This document shows, piece by piece, positions 22,920 through 37,516 of a DNA stretch of 64,000 nucleotides. Each line of letters starts with the position of its first letter. The stretch's first letter is position 1. A program made the position numbers and the translations under genes. Source of the stretch: Ceratothoa steindachneri (Eukaryota; Arthropoda; Malacostraca; Isopoda; Cymothoidae); NCBI GenBank assembly GCA_963969495.1, contig OZ018321.1:102735578-102799577 (forward strand), given 5' to 3'. The notes beneath the pieces are model-generated. The model was not told where the DNA came from, did no database searches, and saw only the letters and a program-made list of their open reading frames with translations.

Positions 22920-25745
22920 ATCAATTTTCAGGAGTGATGCTGTCTATTCCCAGGTAAAGGCCATTAACTAATGCACAATTTAGAATAAAATAATCAATAG
23001 CATCCATCTGTCGACTGCCACAAAACGCAAAAAAAAAATGAAACAAAAGCAAGAAAAGGAAGGAAATACACGCTTGCTTTTTAATTTTCAAGTGGTGACC
23101 TCTAGTCCGATTTCCATCATCTAACTCAAAAAACTTGCTAACATCCAATTTATCTATCCCAGAAAAATTTTTAAACAGCTCAATCATATCTTCTCTCACA
23201 CACCTCCTTTCGAACGAGAACATATTTAATACCCTCAGTCTATCTATATATTCAAGGTGCCTCAGGGAAGGAATAATCTTTGTTGCCCTCCGTTGCACTG
23301 ACTCAAGAAGGTTAATATCGTGTCTAAAATGTGGGGACCATGCCTGTATACAGTACTCTAGCTGTGGCCTAACATAAGATTTATAGAGTTTAAGAATAAC
23401 CTCCTTACTTTTGTAACTGACATTTCTCTTAATGAAACCCAGCACTCTATTTGCCCTATTTCTTGCTTCAATACATTGCTTAGAAAACCTTAATGACTTA
23501 TCTATTACTACTACTAGATCTTTCTCATCCTCTACTGAGCTCAGCCAATGCCCATCCATTTCATAGTTAAATTCTCTATTATCTTTTCCCATGTTAATAA
23601 CTTCGCATTTATCAAGGTTGAAAGTCATTTGCCACTTATGTGCCCAGGATAAAAATTTATTTAAATCCCCCTGCACTTTAAAATTACCATCAATATCTTT
23701 AACTACAGCTGCTAATTTGGTATCATCCGCAAAAATTGACACTTTCTTATTAACTGCCGCCCTAAGATCGTTTATATAGATGACAAATAATAATGGACCG
23801 AGAACTGATCCCTGAGGAACCCCACTGATAACATCCCTCCACTCTGACTTTACACCATTTAGCACTACCCTTTGCTTCCTATATTTCAGCCACTCAGCTA
23901 TCCAATTTGAAACACCCCCACATATCCCAATCATTTTTAATTTATGAACTAGTTTCTTATGTGGTACCTTATCAAATTCTATACTAAAATCCAAGTAAAT
24001 TACATCTACATTCCCTCCCTTATCTACTTAATTTGTTACAAACTCCAGAAAGTCTAGTAAATTAGTCAAATATGATCTACCTGATCTAAACCCATGCTGA
24101 GCAATGCTGATTAACCGCTCCCTCTCTAGATGTTGGCAAATCCCTTTTTTAACTATTTTCTCAAGAATTTTACAGACTACAGGAGTTAAGCTAACCGGTC
24201 TAAGGTTATTTGGATCCTCTTTACTACCCTTCTTGAAAATGGGGACTACATTCGCTATCTTCCAATCATCGGGTATTTTTCCATATTCTAGTGACCTAGT
24301 ATACAACTTCTCCAGAGCTATTGAGATACTTTCTTTCCCTTCTTTAAGTATCCTAGAATGAATATTATCAGGGCCGGAGGCGTTGGTATCATCTAACTCA
24401 CCTATTAGTCCTTTTATCGTCCTCCAATTCACACTAATGGTAGTAAACACCTCTTTCCCTGACCCATGAGTACTATACATAAGACTATTTAGTTTTTCTT
24501 TTGTAAATACTAATGAAAAATGACATTTAGTACCTCAACTATTTCCTCATTAGTTTCTCTCACAACCCCTTCATATTTGATAGGTCCTATTTTAACTCTG
24601 CCAGACTTGTTATTAATTTTATAGTAACTAAAGAACTTCCTGGGATCTTTGTTGCTATCCTGAGCTAATTTAATTTCTGACACCCTTTTGTTCTTCTTTA
24701 TAATCTTATTCAACTCATTCCTAGCCATTCTATAATTACTTAAATTTTGAATATTATTTTCTACCTGTAATTTTTTATATGCCCTTTTCTTCTCTGAAAA
24801 TTTTCTAGCAATCTCCTGATTCTACCACAACGGTTTCCTACTTTTGTTCCTAATGGCCTTCATTGGGATACATTGCTCTTGGACTACATTTATTATATGC
24901 TTGAAAGTATCCCACATTTCATAAGCATTTTTAACTGTAAATTCTACATCCCAGTCTACAAAATTTAGCAAGCTTCGAAGTTTTACATTATCCCCCTTAT
25001 GAAAATTTGAAACTTTTACAGCATTCCCAGTTATTTTACCCTTCTCAATTTTCAAGTTAAAACGAACTATCTGATGGTCATTATTTCCCAATGCTTCCCC
25101 AACAGTCAATTCTTGAACTAAATGATCACTGTTGGAAAGTACTAAATCTAATATATTGTCCCCCCTCGTTGGCTCATTAACAAATTGATTAAAAAAATTA
25201 TCCTCAAGCATTCTATGAACCTACCACTTGTTCTATCCCCACCTATCATATTTCTCCAGTCCACAGAGTTTGAGTTTAAGTCCCCAATAATAACTGCATC
25301 TGTTTCACATCCCTTCCTTATTTCCCCTATCATTAGTTCATTTATATCTTCAGTTTTTCCCAGTTGGTCTGTAAAAAGCTCCCAAATGCACCATTTTATT
25401 AATACTGAACCTAATATCTATCCAAAGTGACTCAACTCCATCCTGCTTTATTGAAGTATTTAAACTTGAAACAATGTTGTTTTTTATATAGATAATTATT
25501 CCTCCACCAATCATACCTGTCCTTTGACTAATGTACATATTATAACCTTGTAAATCAAATTCACTTATAGTGTCACTAAATTCTATTTCATTAACCCATG
25601 ATTCAGTAACACATAATATATCTATATCATCATCGCTAATATAACTAAATAGCTCATACTTCTTGTTTCTAAGACTACAAGCATTTGTATAGAAACAATT
25701 TAACCCCCCTATCCCTGAAGCACCTCTTCCAACCTGAATGACCTC
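22920..25745 (-). pseudogene. CR1-like LINE ORF2, nearly full length
   Basis: This ORF2 encodes an APE endonuclease followed by a reverse transcriptase. The minus-strand reading begins GGLNCFYTNACSLRNKKYEL (about 25715) and continues ILCVTESWVNE, GDLNSNSVDW (25280) and LGNNDHQIVRF (normally S-D-H; Ser to Asn). The RT has ASGPDNIHSRIL, QHGFRSGRSYLTNLLDF, YLDFSIEFDKVPHKKL, ISGVPQGSVLGPLLFVIYIN and FADDTKL, so the catalytic FADD is intact. Disruptions I can place are frameshifts near 25340 and 25195 (in a run of A), a stop at about 24822, a frameshift near 24495 and a single in-frame stop at about 24028. The C-terminus is altered after LKIKKQAC (about 23070), where the usual W-N-x-L-P tail is missing. 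Few lesions over 2.7 kb suggest a relatively young copy. Confidence 0.85.
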
Positions 25746-27358
25746 ACCTCTTTGGAGGTACGTACGGCACTGAGGCCCCTGGTCCTGGCAAAAGTGTACC
25801 AGCCCCCAAGGAGAGGATATTTACCCCTCCATAAGTTCCCGCAGCTTTGTGGTTACGGAAAAACCGTTCTTTTTGCCGGGGACCTCATTGCGAGGAGTGC
25901 TACCTCAAACTATACTTCGACCAACTCAGCAGGCAGGAATCTCGAGAAAATTATTGACAGAAAAATTATGATAAGAATTGGACCAAACTTTCCCACATGC
26001 ATCACATACAGATCCACCACAAAACCAGACATAGTACTCACAAGCACTTCGTTCTCCTATAACTACTTCATTGGACCGGGACCTCCTGTCCCCAGCGACA
26101 ACCAGGCTATCCTTATTAAAATCTCCACCGCCCCTATTCAAGTTCTTATCCAAGAACGCAAATTTCAAAGAAATCGACGAGGAGTTGGATAAAATTACCA
26201 ATCAATTAATAAATGCCGATAAGGAAGCCATTCCCCGATTAGAGTCTAAAACCCTCCCGGCCCCTTCTTCGACTCCTAGAATGAGATCTTTCGGGAGAGA
26301 ATAGGGGGAACGGATCAATGAAGTGAACCTCACTGGCCCCAACATCACTACATACAGACGAACACGACATATACGCGACGAACCTATGACACTTTGAGAT
26401 AATTTAATAGGCAGACTTGACTTAGAAAACGATTCGCGTACATTCTGGCAGACTTTAAAAAGACTAAAAGGAGGATAGACACAGACGTCAATAGAAATCA
26501 CACGATACAACACGGAAATTACTGAGACTGATAAAATCGAGGAAGAATTCAGACTGTTCTGGGCATCTATTTTTAAGATATTCCCAGAGGAGAATGACAA
26601 CTTTGATTTAGACTTCGAAAACAGGATCATTGACGAACTAAACGACCAGATCCCCTTAACCTTAACTCATCATTACGGGACGCAAGAAAAGAATATGGAG
26701 GGATACGGCGGTAAAAGTACTGCCGAGGAACTCTCGAAAACTTTAAAATCCTTTCGTTAACGAGCACCAGGGCGTACAGGACTGACAAGGGATAGTTTTA
26801 TTCGAGCCTCGCCTAACATCCTTTTGGGGCTCATGAATATCATGAATGCGTGTCTGAACGTGGGTTACTTCCCTGACCGCTGGAAGGTAGCAAAAATGAT
26901 ATTCATTACCAAAACCGGTAAGCCACTCGACACTCCAGCTTTATTCAGGCCTATATCTCTCTTAGAATTTGCAGGGAAAGGCTTCGAGAAGATATTGGCC
27001 AACAAAGTGAATACGTTCCTAGAAGAAAATAATTTGCATAACGAACAACAGCATGGCTTCCGAAGGAAGCGAGGAACGTACACGGCGCTAGCCGTAATCA
27101 CCGAGAAGTTAGCAAAAGTAAAAGCAGAAAGACGCACCGCAAATCTGGTGCTCCGAGACATTAAAAGGCATTTGACAAAGTATGGAGAAGAGGCCGACAA
27201 TACAAGAACATACATCTGGGCCTCAACCCCATACTTGAAAGAATACTTTGTGATTACGTGATGGAGAGGAGAGCGTATGTGCACGTAAAAGGCTTCAATG
27301 GCCCTGAGTTCGAACTTGAGGCGGGGACGCCACAAGGCGAGTGTATAAGTCCCCTGCT

Positions 27359-27398
<40 letters not shown>

Positions 27399-28170
27399 CG
27401 AAGTTCCCAACACCTGACAGAAGGCTCGTTATACGTTCAATTTGCGGACGACGTATCAATGAACTGCTCGACACCTTATCGGAATGTGAATAATATGGCA
27501 CAGAGTACGGCGGTAGAAATCGAAAACATCAACTCTTTCGAGAGGAGATGGAAGATATCTACTAATGCCCAAAAGTTCCAGATAATCCTACTATTCCGAT
27601 GGACCCTCACATCACATACCGCACGGAGGGCACGGTTCTGGGCCTCCGGATTACGACTGGTGGGTATGGGAGTCATGTGTAAAGGATCTTGGCAAATTCA
27701 CGGAGGGACTTGGGTGAATTCTACCGATTAAATGGACCTAAGATTCTCCAACAAACTCAAAATCTATAATGCGTGCACCCGATTCAAACTCCTGTACTCC
27801 CCTGTCCCTAAAAACGCGAGTCCCAAGACCCAGATCCTTAAACTGAAAAGGGATCAGAATAAGGCTGTCTTAATTATAACTAGAACCAGAAGGAGAGAGA
27901 GGATAAAGCAGAGTGAGCTCCATATTGAACTGGGGTTTACCTCCATAAACGTGGAGCTTCACAAAAAAACAATAAAGATTTGGGACGCCGCACACCTGCA
28001 CCTCCCTCCCGAGTTTGTGCTCGAGCACATGAACTTTAATGACGCAAGACACAGAAAATCATTTAAAATAGCAGACTGCTCATCAACAACGAGATAAACC
28101 CAACGTTCACGTAAAATTCGGTTCACGAATTAAACACAAATAAAGCTAATCTTAAAACCCATTTTATTTT
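25746..28170 (+). pseudogene. Jockey-like LINE ORF2, 5'-truncated
   Basis: The plus-strand reading begins inside the endonuclease: FAGDLIARS (normally G-D-x-N-A-R; Asn lost), TKPDIVLTSTSFSYNYFIGP and VPSDNQAILIKIS (normally S-D-H; His to Asn). RT blocks follow: GLTRDSFIRASPNILLGLMN, YFPDRWKVAKMIFITKTGKP, FRPISLLEFAGKGFEKILAN, NEQQHGFRRKRGTYTAL, then after a stop FELEAGTPQGECISPLLYNI, an AT microsatellite, and YVQFADDVSMNC with intact FADD. The C-terminal part (27732-28097) has RFSNKLKIYNACTRFKLLYS, LKRDQNKAVLIITRTRRRER and a tail ending at about 28097. A 3' UTR of about 70 bases ends near 28170 with an A/T-rich tail. It abuts the CR1-like LINE head-to-head at 25745. Stops and catalytic changes show it is dead. 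Confidence 0.8.
27362..27394. repeat. (AT)n microsatellite inside the RT gene
   Basis: The run begins exactly where the RT motif ...LLYNIYI should continue with N-D. It is written as (YI)n by the surrounding frame, which stays open on both sides. Confidence 0.95.
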
Positions 28171-28335
28171 TTTTATTATTTTCCCTTTAATTAGTGAAAC
28201 TCTAATTCCCCCCAAATAAAACAACAACAACAAAATAAACGCAAAACAGGAACTAAAAACTCAATTTAAAAACTATTCACCAGCAGTAGGGGCCAAAATC
28301 CCCTCTGCTATGATGGCTTGAATGCTTTTCGTATA

Positions 28336-30018
<1,683 letters not shown>

Positions 30019-30640
30019 CTTTCTTTCTTTCTTTAAATCTTGAGCTGACCATCCCCATGGAAAAGGTCAAAAGACTATAGACTCAAGGGACTCCATAGGG
30101 AGATCAGCCAGCAAATAAAAATACGATAGAGACAAAAGAAGAGTAAAGATTAAATATACGGGGGAAAAGCCAAAACACCGGAAATCAGGTGATGTCAGCA
30201 GATAATAAAAATGAGTTAGCTCTTCTCTTAAATGTATGGAGATCAGTAGACTCCACAACAGCACTAGACAACCCCTTCCGCATCACAGTTGCAGTCACAA
30301 TAAAACTCCTGGCAAACTTGTTTTTACTATACCTGATACTAGAAAATGTCACACTATTAGCAGTAGCTGCCTGCCTTGTATTATGAGCAGATCAGGTAAG
30401 GACAATGCAAAGGATATTTATCACTGTAGTACATTTTATGCAACAAGCATAAAGAACTCACTTTTAACCTCTATGCCACAAGTCAACATTAATACTTGGT
30501 AAAATAAACTTGACCGATGACCGATGAGCTTAAGATGAGAATCTGCACCTGAGGACCACACAGTAGAGAAGTACTCCAAACAGGGAAGAAGGGAGGAATT
30601 AAAACACTTAGTTATAATAGCTTCGTCTTTAAACATTCTA
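30019..30640 (-). pseudogene. CR1/L2-group LINE 3' end
   Basis: The minus strand carries the last ~140 codons of a LINE ORF2 in two frames: FKDEAIITKCFNSSLLPCLE and YFSTVWSSGADSHLKL (30636-30540), then ARQAATANSVTFSSIRYSKN and KGLSSAVVESTDLHTFKRRA up to NSFLLSADIT (about 30190). The LPCLEY-x-x-x-VWSS block and the L-S-x-x-V-V-x-x-x-x-x-x-F-K-R tail are conserved in CR1/L2-group proteins. A 3' UTR of about 170 bases ends in (AAAG)n, seen as CTTTCTTTCTTTCTTT at 30022-30037 on the plus strand. The copy is 5'-truncated; sequence upstream (30640-31435) gives no further blocks. Confidence 0.75.
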
Positions 30641-33600
30641 ATACATCTCCGCCGGATACCAACTTTCCGGCGCCAATGGAAGAACGCCTGCGGATAGAAT
30701 AAAGCGTAACTGTTATATAAATTGGTCGCAGATCGCCATCAAGAGATCAGTTACAACGAGACTAGGGACGGTGAAGAACAAAACGAAGATATCAAGGAGG
30801 ATGACGTGTACGAGGGTTGATGTGCAGACATGATTTGGGGGGATTAGAATTTAAATATTTTCTAGAGCCTTTGAATGGGAGGAGTATTGTAGTGAAAAGG
30901 AAATTTTCGAGGACGAGACTAAAGTTGTTAGAGGAGGATTGGTTTAATACGTCACCTAACTCGTCGTAAAAAAAATATAGTTTAAGGACAGCAAAGAATT
31001 AAAAAAATGGCACCACCCCATGAAGTAGATCTCTGGACGTATAGGGACGAGTACCGATCAGAAAAAGTAGCAGCGAAGAGAACAAGTATGGTGGTCATAG
31101 AGCCACGTTTCGGTGATGTCAAAGAATGTAAACTCTTCAAAACCAATGTCACAAAAGAAATCATTTTACTTAGCAGATATTGAACAGGAGTTTAAACGCC
31201 CTGTAGAGATAGGCTGGAGTGAATAAGTGGTAGTGAATATGGGTGCAGATGATGCAGTAGGGAGAGTATGGGGTGCACAGCAAAAATACAATGAAATGCA
31301 GTTTAAGGAAGTTGCATGCCCTCCCGCTATTTCGTGTCTAAGTAGTTTTCTCGGTTTATCTACCTTCCACCTATTTTCATTCACCCTAACTGTGTAACCT
31401 TCTTTACGAGCTGTAGTGATGACTAAATATGACACAATTGTGTAAATGGCATGGCTTATAGGTTATGAAAAATATTAGATAGTGGAAATGCCGGCCAAAG
31501 GGAGAAATATAATTCCTTCTAAATGGCAGAAGATATTCTGGCGTTTAAATGGTCTGTTGAACAAAATTTCTAGATGATCAAGCATAAATAACAAAGGGCT
31601 AACTTAAGCACTTTTTAAAGTTAGTACAGAATAAAACTCCCTCTTTTCGAGAGTCTAAATGAAAGCATGGGGAGTTTAAAAGATTTTAATAGCAATGAAT
31701 CGCAATGTTTAAGTAGAAATGGCATGTCAATAAGTCGTAAGACCTAGTATGGCGGCAAAAGGAATGGCTATTATTCGCTTCCGATAGGTATTACTTTTTA
31801 TAAACTATGTTAATGAATTCAGGACATACGGTCTATTAATGTGAATTCTGACCCGAAGCGATTGCCTCTTTTTTTATCTGATGGTGATCACTCTGTTCAT
31901 TTGGTTTCTAGTTTGTGAAGACCTATCTAGAGAATAAATGGTATTCCCGGTCAGTCAAAATGGGGCATCTGGCGGCTACTTAGATGATTTTTTAGTGATG
32001 AGGTAAGGCATAGCGATAGTGGCTAGTATTCCAACACAGGCAGAGTTGGCCTTCGATCCTTCAGAACGACGTGTTATGTATGCTCTTTAATATTCTGTAA
32101 TAGAGAGTGTGTATAAAAGCAATAACTGAAATAGTACAAGTTACTTCAGACACTAGAGCTTGGAAGGTTTAATTAGAGTCCTTCTTTGCACCGTGAACGC
32201 GATTGCTGAGTTGAACTAGGCTGGAATGCGGCTATTTCATTGTCAGGAGCTCGTTGTTTGTGCAGCTATTCTTACTTCATCTGACTACACAGGTGTTGAT
32301 GAATCCAACGCTTACGCTACACACCAACATGACCCTTTTCAAAGAATCAGTGGCAAAATTACCAAAATTTTGAACGAGAGATTGAGAAGACGCATATATT
32401 TCTTAGAAGATTTTACGCACGAGCCGAAATATACATGTGGGAGGCTTGATCTATTTGAAGTAAATTACAAAATAAAGTAGAGGATCAGCAGAAAACATGC
32501 CCCTCTTTCAATACAAAAACTGTTACAAATACACACACATACAATGCAATGGGATTTAAATTTGCGCTTTGGGGTGTTTGCGCTATATATAACAACAGCT
32601 ACCCAAAATAGCCATTTTAACTTCTTACCTGCCGCCACGAATAAATAAGACCTACTAACGCCCCCAAACCGTCTACAACTATATTGATGCCATCACCTTA
32701 CTCCTCCACCACCATAAAACCTTACAGGCAACCCGAGCTCTACAATGATACATCACTAGACTCGAACTATGACTACAACAAAACTTGGGAACTCTTTCTC
32801 TCTCTCTCTCCTCAAAATTTCCTCTAACTTTCCTTATGTAATCCACCTAAGAGCAGACCGTGAGCCCAGGAATGGATTATGAAATTCCCAAATCTCCTTA
32901 GACAACATCCTATCGGTCTTTGGAGTTGCTCAAGACATGCGTCTTAACACATTTAGAAAACAGATGACAGGTACAACTGAGAAGGGCCTGCTCTACTTAT
33001 AATGATATTAATTCGATAACGTTAAATTCAATTGCATCAGACCTCATAATTACAATAATATCTGCGTTTATTCACCTGTTAACATTTTTGTATACCCACC
33101 TATAATTGGGTAAATAGTATAAATGGAAATAAATAATTATATGATGAAAGAAATGAATAAGTGTTTAATAATTAGCACGCAAATCTAATAATGCTGAAAA
33201 TTGAGGAATGAAGCTTTTGAGATGATTCGGAAAGTGGTCGGAATCCAATTTCCTCTTTCCTTACGAGGGATTAGGACGGTAGAAATAAGGGCCGACATAA
33301 TACGGTAGAGAGGGTTAGAGCTCATTCTTTATCACTTTTACGACAGATGGGGATGATATAGGCTTGTTATTTGACTCAACCGAGAAGCGCCATTGAGAAG
33401 TAAAACGACTAGGGTGCCACAAAAGTTAAGTAAATGTACATTAAAACAATGTGTGTGTGGCACGATTATGAAGTGAATGTGTGAGCGAGTGAGTTAGGTA
33501 AGAGGTAATCCAATGAAAGACAAGTAAATAAAGTGTGAAATAAAATCGATTGATGCAGCTTAGCTTCTGTGACAATCTCACCTTGAGATAGAGTGAAAGT

Positions 33601-35323
33601 TGCAGCAAGACAAGAATTTCCAAGAAAGCGATCATTGCTTGAGCGTACAAAAAGCTCTTAGTGTGATATCGTGTAAATACTCTGGAAAACTGCTGGCTGC
33701 CAATATTTTACTCAGTTACAATAGTTAACTTGTTCTTCAGGATTCCTTATCATGATAATAATGATTAAACCAATATAATAAGAACATAATTTGGATGTTC
33801 GTTTGAGGTTTCAAGAGTCCGAAGACGGAGACACTTGGGGATTCTATGAAACAATTTGTGCTCACTTGATAAGCGTCTCTAAAGGATGTTGTCTTAAAAA
33901 CCTTGTTCCGTTAGGTAAATTTATTTACTGAGAAAAGAAAGCGGAGGACAAAACGTAAAAGAAGGATATTGGAGAAAAGCTATCGAAATGTAATGATATA
34001 AAAGTCTCTCGATACTCAATACTGGGAGGGAAGAGCCATGTTGGAAACCTTTGGTCGCACAATGGTTTAACAAAGACCCATACCTAATTCAATTGAAACT
34101 TAATGTCCAAGCATGTGTCCTGACCACATAATTAATGGATTTAAATCCCTTCTTTTCAATGCCTCTAATTTTTGTATGAACTTGTTGCAAGAGAATTTTA
34201 ATGGACCTTCGCGAGCCAAATTTAGGATTCACGAGGATTGGTAATTTATCTTGACCGTATTTAATATTGTTGGGTCTGTCGTTTGTATTTTTGTACATCT
34301 TGCTTATGAATGTCGAAAGAGAGTATGAGAGAAGTGTCCCTTTAATGCTAATGGCTACTTCTCTGGAAAGTATTATGCATTCTGAAGAGAGTTAAATCAA
34401 TATTTCTCCTGTAGCTTTTTCATATATGCTCCCAAATCCAAAATTAAATATTCCTATTCAGGTTTGTCAACTTTTAGAATTTGACGATGACAGCCTTTCC
34501 CCATTTATCGCATTCATTTCTTCCAATGTCTGTCCTTCTCTCCATTCTCTTGTCATTGAGGGAAACACTCTCGTGTAGAAGTCTTGGTTTCCATCTCTTC
34601 TTAACTTAAAAAAAAATAGTGAACCAGAGATTAAAAATATATGGCTCTTATTTGATTAAGTATAAACTTCCAGTACTTCCTAAAACAAAGTCATTTGGAA
34701 ACCCCCCAAAAGGGAAAAATAGAAAGGAAAATAACAGACGAGACAAAAATAGCGGAAGGGGTAAATAAAAGAGACGTGAGGAGGCGAAAGATCATTCGCG
34801 TCAATCATTTCCACTGTTAAATAACATAGTTAATAAACACGAAAACATCCCCCACATGTACCTACATGACAACTGGTAGGCTTCGGAAACCTTACTATCG
34901 ACATACAAAATTGGGGCCGAAAATAGACCAATTTCGTTCCCTTTTAACAATCATCAAAATTGTTTGAGTTCAGCAATCAAATAATAATTGGCCATTTCTT
35001 AGGGACAAATTTGTCCCAAAGTAGAATCCAATTTAAAAAGAATTTTAAGCTCCATAATTTCGACTCGCATTCAATAAATATAGAATTCAGAATAAGAAAG
35101 AAAATATTTTGATAGAACTAAGCCTTTGAAGTATAAGCTGATTATTCAAACCTCCGCCTTTAAAAGCTCCTGGTTTTCATGGTCACCGCCTTAACCACTG
35201 TATATATGACAAATCTAACAAACTGGATGGTTAGAGAGAAGTGTTTAAGCAGGGCCCGAACTTTAGCCATATATGAAATTAGAAAGTACGAGACTGTAAG
35301 AAACAAAGAAACAACACAAACAC

Positions 35324-35327
<4 letters not shown>
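30641..35327. other. Long stretch without recognisable features
   Basis: I find no supported gene, RNA or transposon terminus in these 4.7 kb. There is a short CT run (about 32792-32811). The longest frames (31166-31435 minus, 32226-32480 plus) have no known motifs. Confidence 0.4.

Positions 35328-35409
<82 letters not shown>
35328..35409. repeat. (AT)n microsatellite
   Basis: About 82 bases of alternating A and T. Confidence 0.95.
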
Positions 35410-35411
<2 letters not shown>

Positions 35412-35530
35412 CGAAAGAACCCATTAGCGACTTATGGTATATGATAGTGAAACCACTGTATAGAAACATAGAATTTAATTACGAAACTAGTTTTGGTATA
35501 AAGTTTACCTTACCCTCTTCAGTCGTATAA
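35410..35530 (-). repeat. Putative Penelope-like 3' end
   Basis: After the AT run, at about 72 bases distance, the minus strand has CTGAAGAGGGTAAGGTAAAC and then TTTATACCAAAACTAG. This is a small stem-loop core with the same layout and spacing as at the 3' ends of the two Penelope-like remnants (17.3 and 38.9 kb). No reading frame of such an element follows here. Confidence 0.5.
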
Positions 35531-35869
35531 TGACAATGGAATGAACAACACAAGTTACTAAATATCTCAAAATCACAGCCAAAAAATGACGGAAAAAAAG
35601 GGTCATTAATCAGGTGTGGTTCTAAAATCATTAACTAAACTCTTTATAATCAGCTTCTGGGCATAGGAGCTACATTTAAATTGACATCCGAAAGATTGAA
35701 ATGGGGAATTTCTTCAATTATTTTTTATTCTAGAATTTTTCTCTTACGGAAATCTTTACATTTATATAGAATTTGGGCCTTTAAATAATCTATTTAGTGG
35801 TTGTAATTGCTAATATGGTTAAAAATAGTGGATGTATTTGTGAAAGGACGACTTCGAACGACTACCTTG
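35531..35869. other. No gene recognised
   Basis: AT-rich sequence between the putative Penelope-like end and the LTR-element sequence that starts near 35870. Confidence 0.35.
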
Positions 35870-36995
35870 AGCCCCCCCCCCTCCTTCGAGCAGGGGGCAC
35901 GTGTCCTTGAGCAGGATTCCAAAAAGTGAGGAAGCAAAGTAATTCTCGCGTGGGGTCAGCCAACGTCACTGTCCACAACTGTGTTCGCTTAAGCCGGCCG
36001 ATCTCCCACTGAGACACCTTCACCTAAAACTCGATGCCCAGTGAACATAGTAATCCCCCGCAGACACGAGTCTCTAGCTAACCCTTATGCCTTGAAGCCA
36101 GGATCGCCATCAGGACGAGCGTCTTCCCAAGGCCTTATCTCGTCTTGGTAGACAAAGAACAGCGCCACTATGTTTTCCCGGGACAGTCATTCCCTGGAGG
36201 CCTCCGAGTCGAACCTCGAAGATAGAAGGTTTCGTCGGATAGACTACTTGCCGTGAATTTTAGGCCACATTTAATAAGTAAATTCGTGAAGCGGCATCTA
36301 TTCCGGGAATTGTGCGACCCACTGATCTCATCCCATTTTCAAGAATACTTCGCCCCCTCGTTCGAGAAAACTTATTCCCGTATCCAAGACCATCTTGCCA
36401 CAAGTTCAAGAATATCTCGCCTCACCTTTTAAGAGTAATTCGCTCAGTATTCAATGTTACCTCACTCGTGCCCGAGATAATCCAACCCCACCGTTGAGAT
36501 TACTTCGCCCGTGTCGCAAGATTATCTCACCCGGTAAGAATCCTAGCTACCTTCCCCCTTTCATTAAGACTCAAGTTTAGAAGGTAAAAGCATTTTCACA
36601 TTTTATACTCTGTCCCGAAGATTATTCCCTTTTGTCATTATTTTCCTTTCTGACCGAGTCAAGCATTTAACCCCTGATTGTCTCTTTAGTCTTTGAGTTA
36701 TTTCCTTTGAGCCCTATATTATTTCTCAACTTATTCCTATGTGTATATTTCAATATATTTATCCTGTTTTAGTTGTAATTAAACCTTTACTTTTGGTTTT
36801 AATCTTTCAATAACCTTGAATGGAAACTTGCCATTTAAAGAACTTCCCGGCCAACAATTACGCTCTCGCCTAGATTTAGCCGCTTTAAACTCCCCCGAAC
36901 CCAGGGAAGACTTACTTTTCCACTTCATTAGCTCCGCCTTCCACGTGAGTGAAATTGCCTTCACAGCTGCTAAGGTATACACTTAGGATACCATG

Positions 36996-37079
<84 letters not shown>

Positions 37080-37095
37080 CAAATCTGATGTCAGG
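35870..37095 (+). repeat. Putative LTR and primer-binding site of element C
   Basis: The region precedes the gag of element C just as LTRs precede gag in elements A and Y. Its end is suggested by TATTACA followed at 37086 by TGATGTCAGG, close to the TGGTGTCAG-type primer-binding site of the relatives (complement of a tRNA-Leu 3' end). Between about 36325 and 36535 the block AAGAnTAnCTCGCC recurs roughly every 25-35 bases, a degenerate tandem array in about the place where element A's LTR has its array. An AT microsatellite (about 37003-37077) lies just inside the end. The left boundary is a guess and no second copy of this LTR is in the window. Confidence 0.45.
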
Positions 37096-37516
37096 AAAGT
37101 TCACGTCTTTTTTCCAAAGAACTTTTAAAGAAACCTTGTTTTTTAAAGTTTCCCATCCCCCTCATTTTCTGATTTTCTTATCGCCAAACACATTCAAGTT
37201 ATTTCAAGATAGTGGAACGATCTTTAATTTTGTCTTTTAATTTTGTGTGTCGCTTGAGACCGTAAGTTTTTATATTTTTTCCTTGTGTATGTCCGTTTCG
37301 AAGACGAGCTTCTGCTGAAATCAGGTTAATCCCCAAGCAGAATTAAAAACCTCGAGTCCCCTTTGACCGTATAGGGATTAATTTTATTTTCCAGTTAGGT
37401 ATATGAACTCTATTGGGTAATTTTCCCTTAAAAGTTTGCTTCCGCAAGAGCCCCACGAGCGTAACCGTAGGTTCTTTTTGCGTGCAGTGTTTAAAAGAGA
37501 TTTTATGCGTAGGAAA

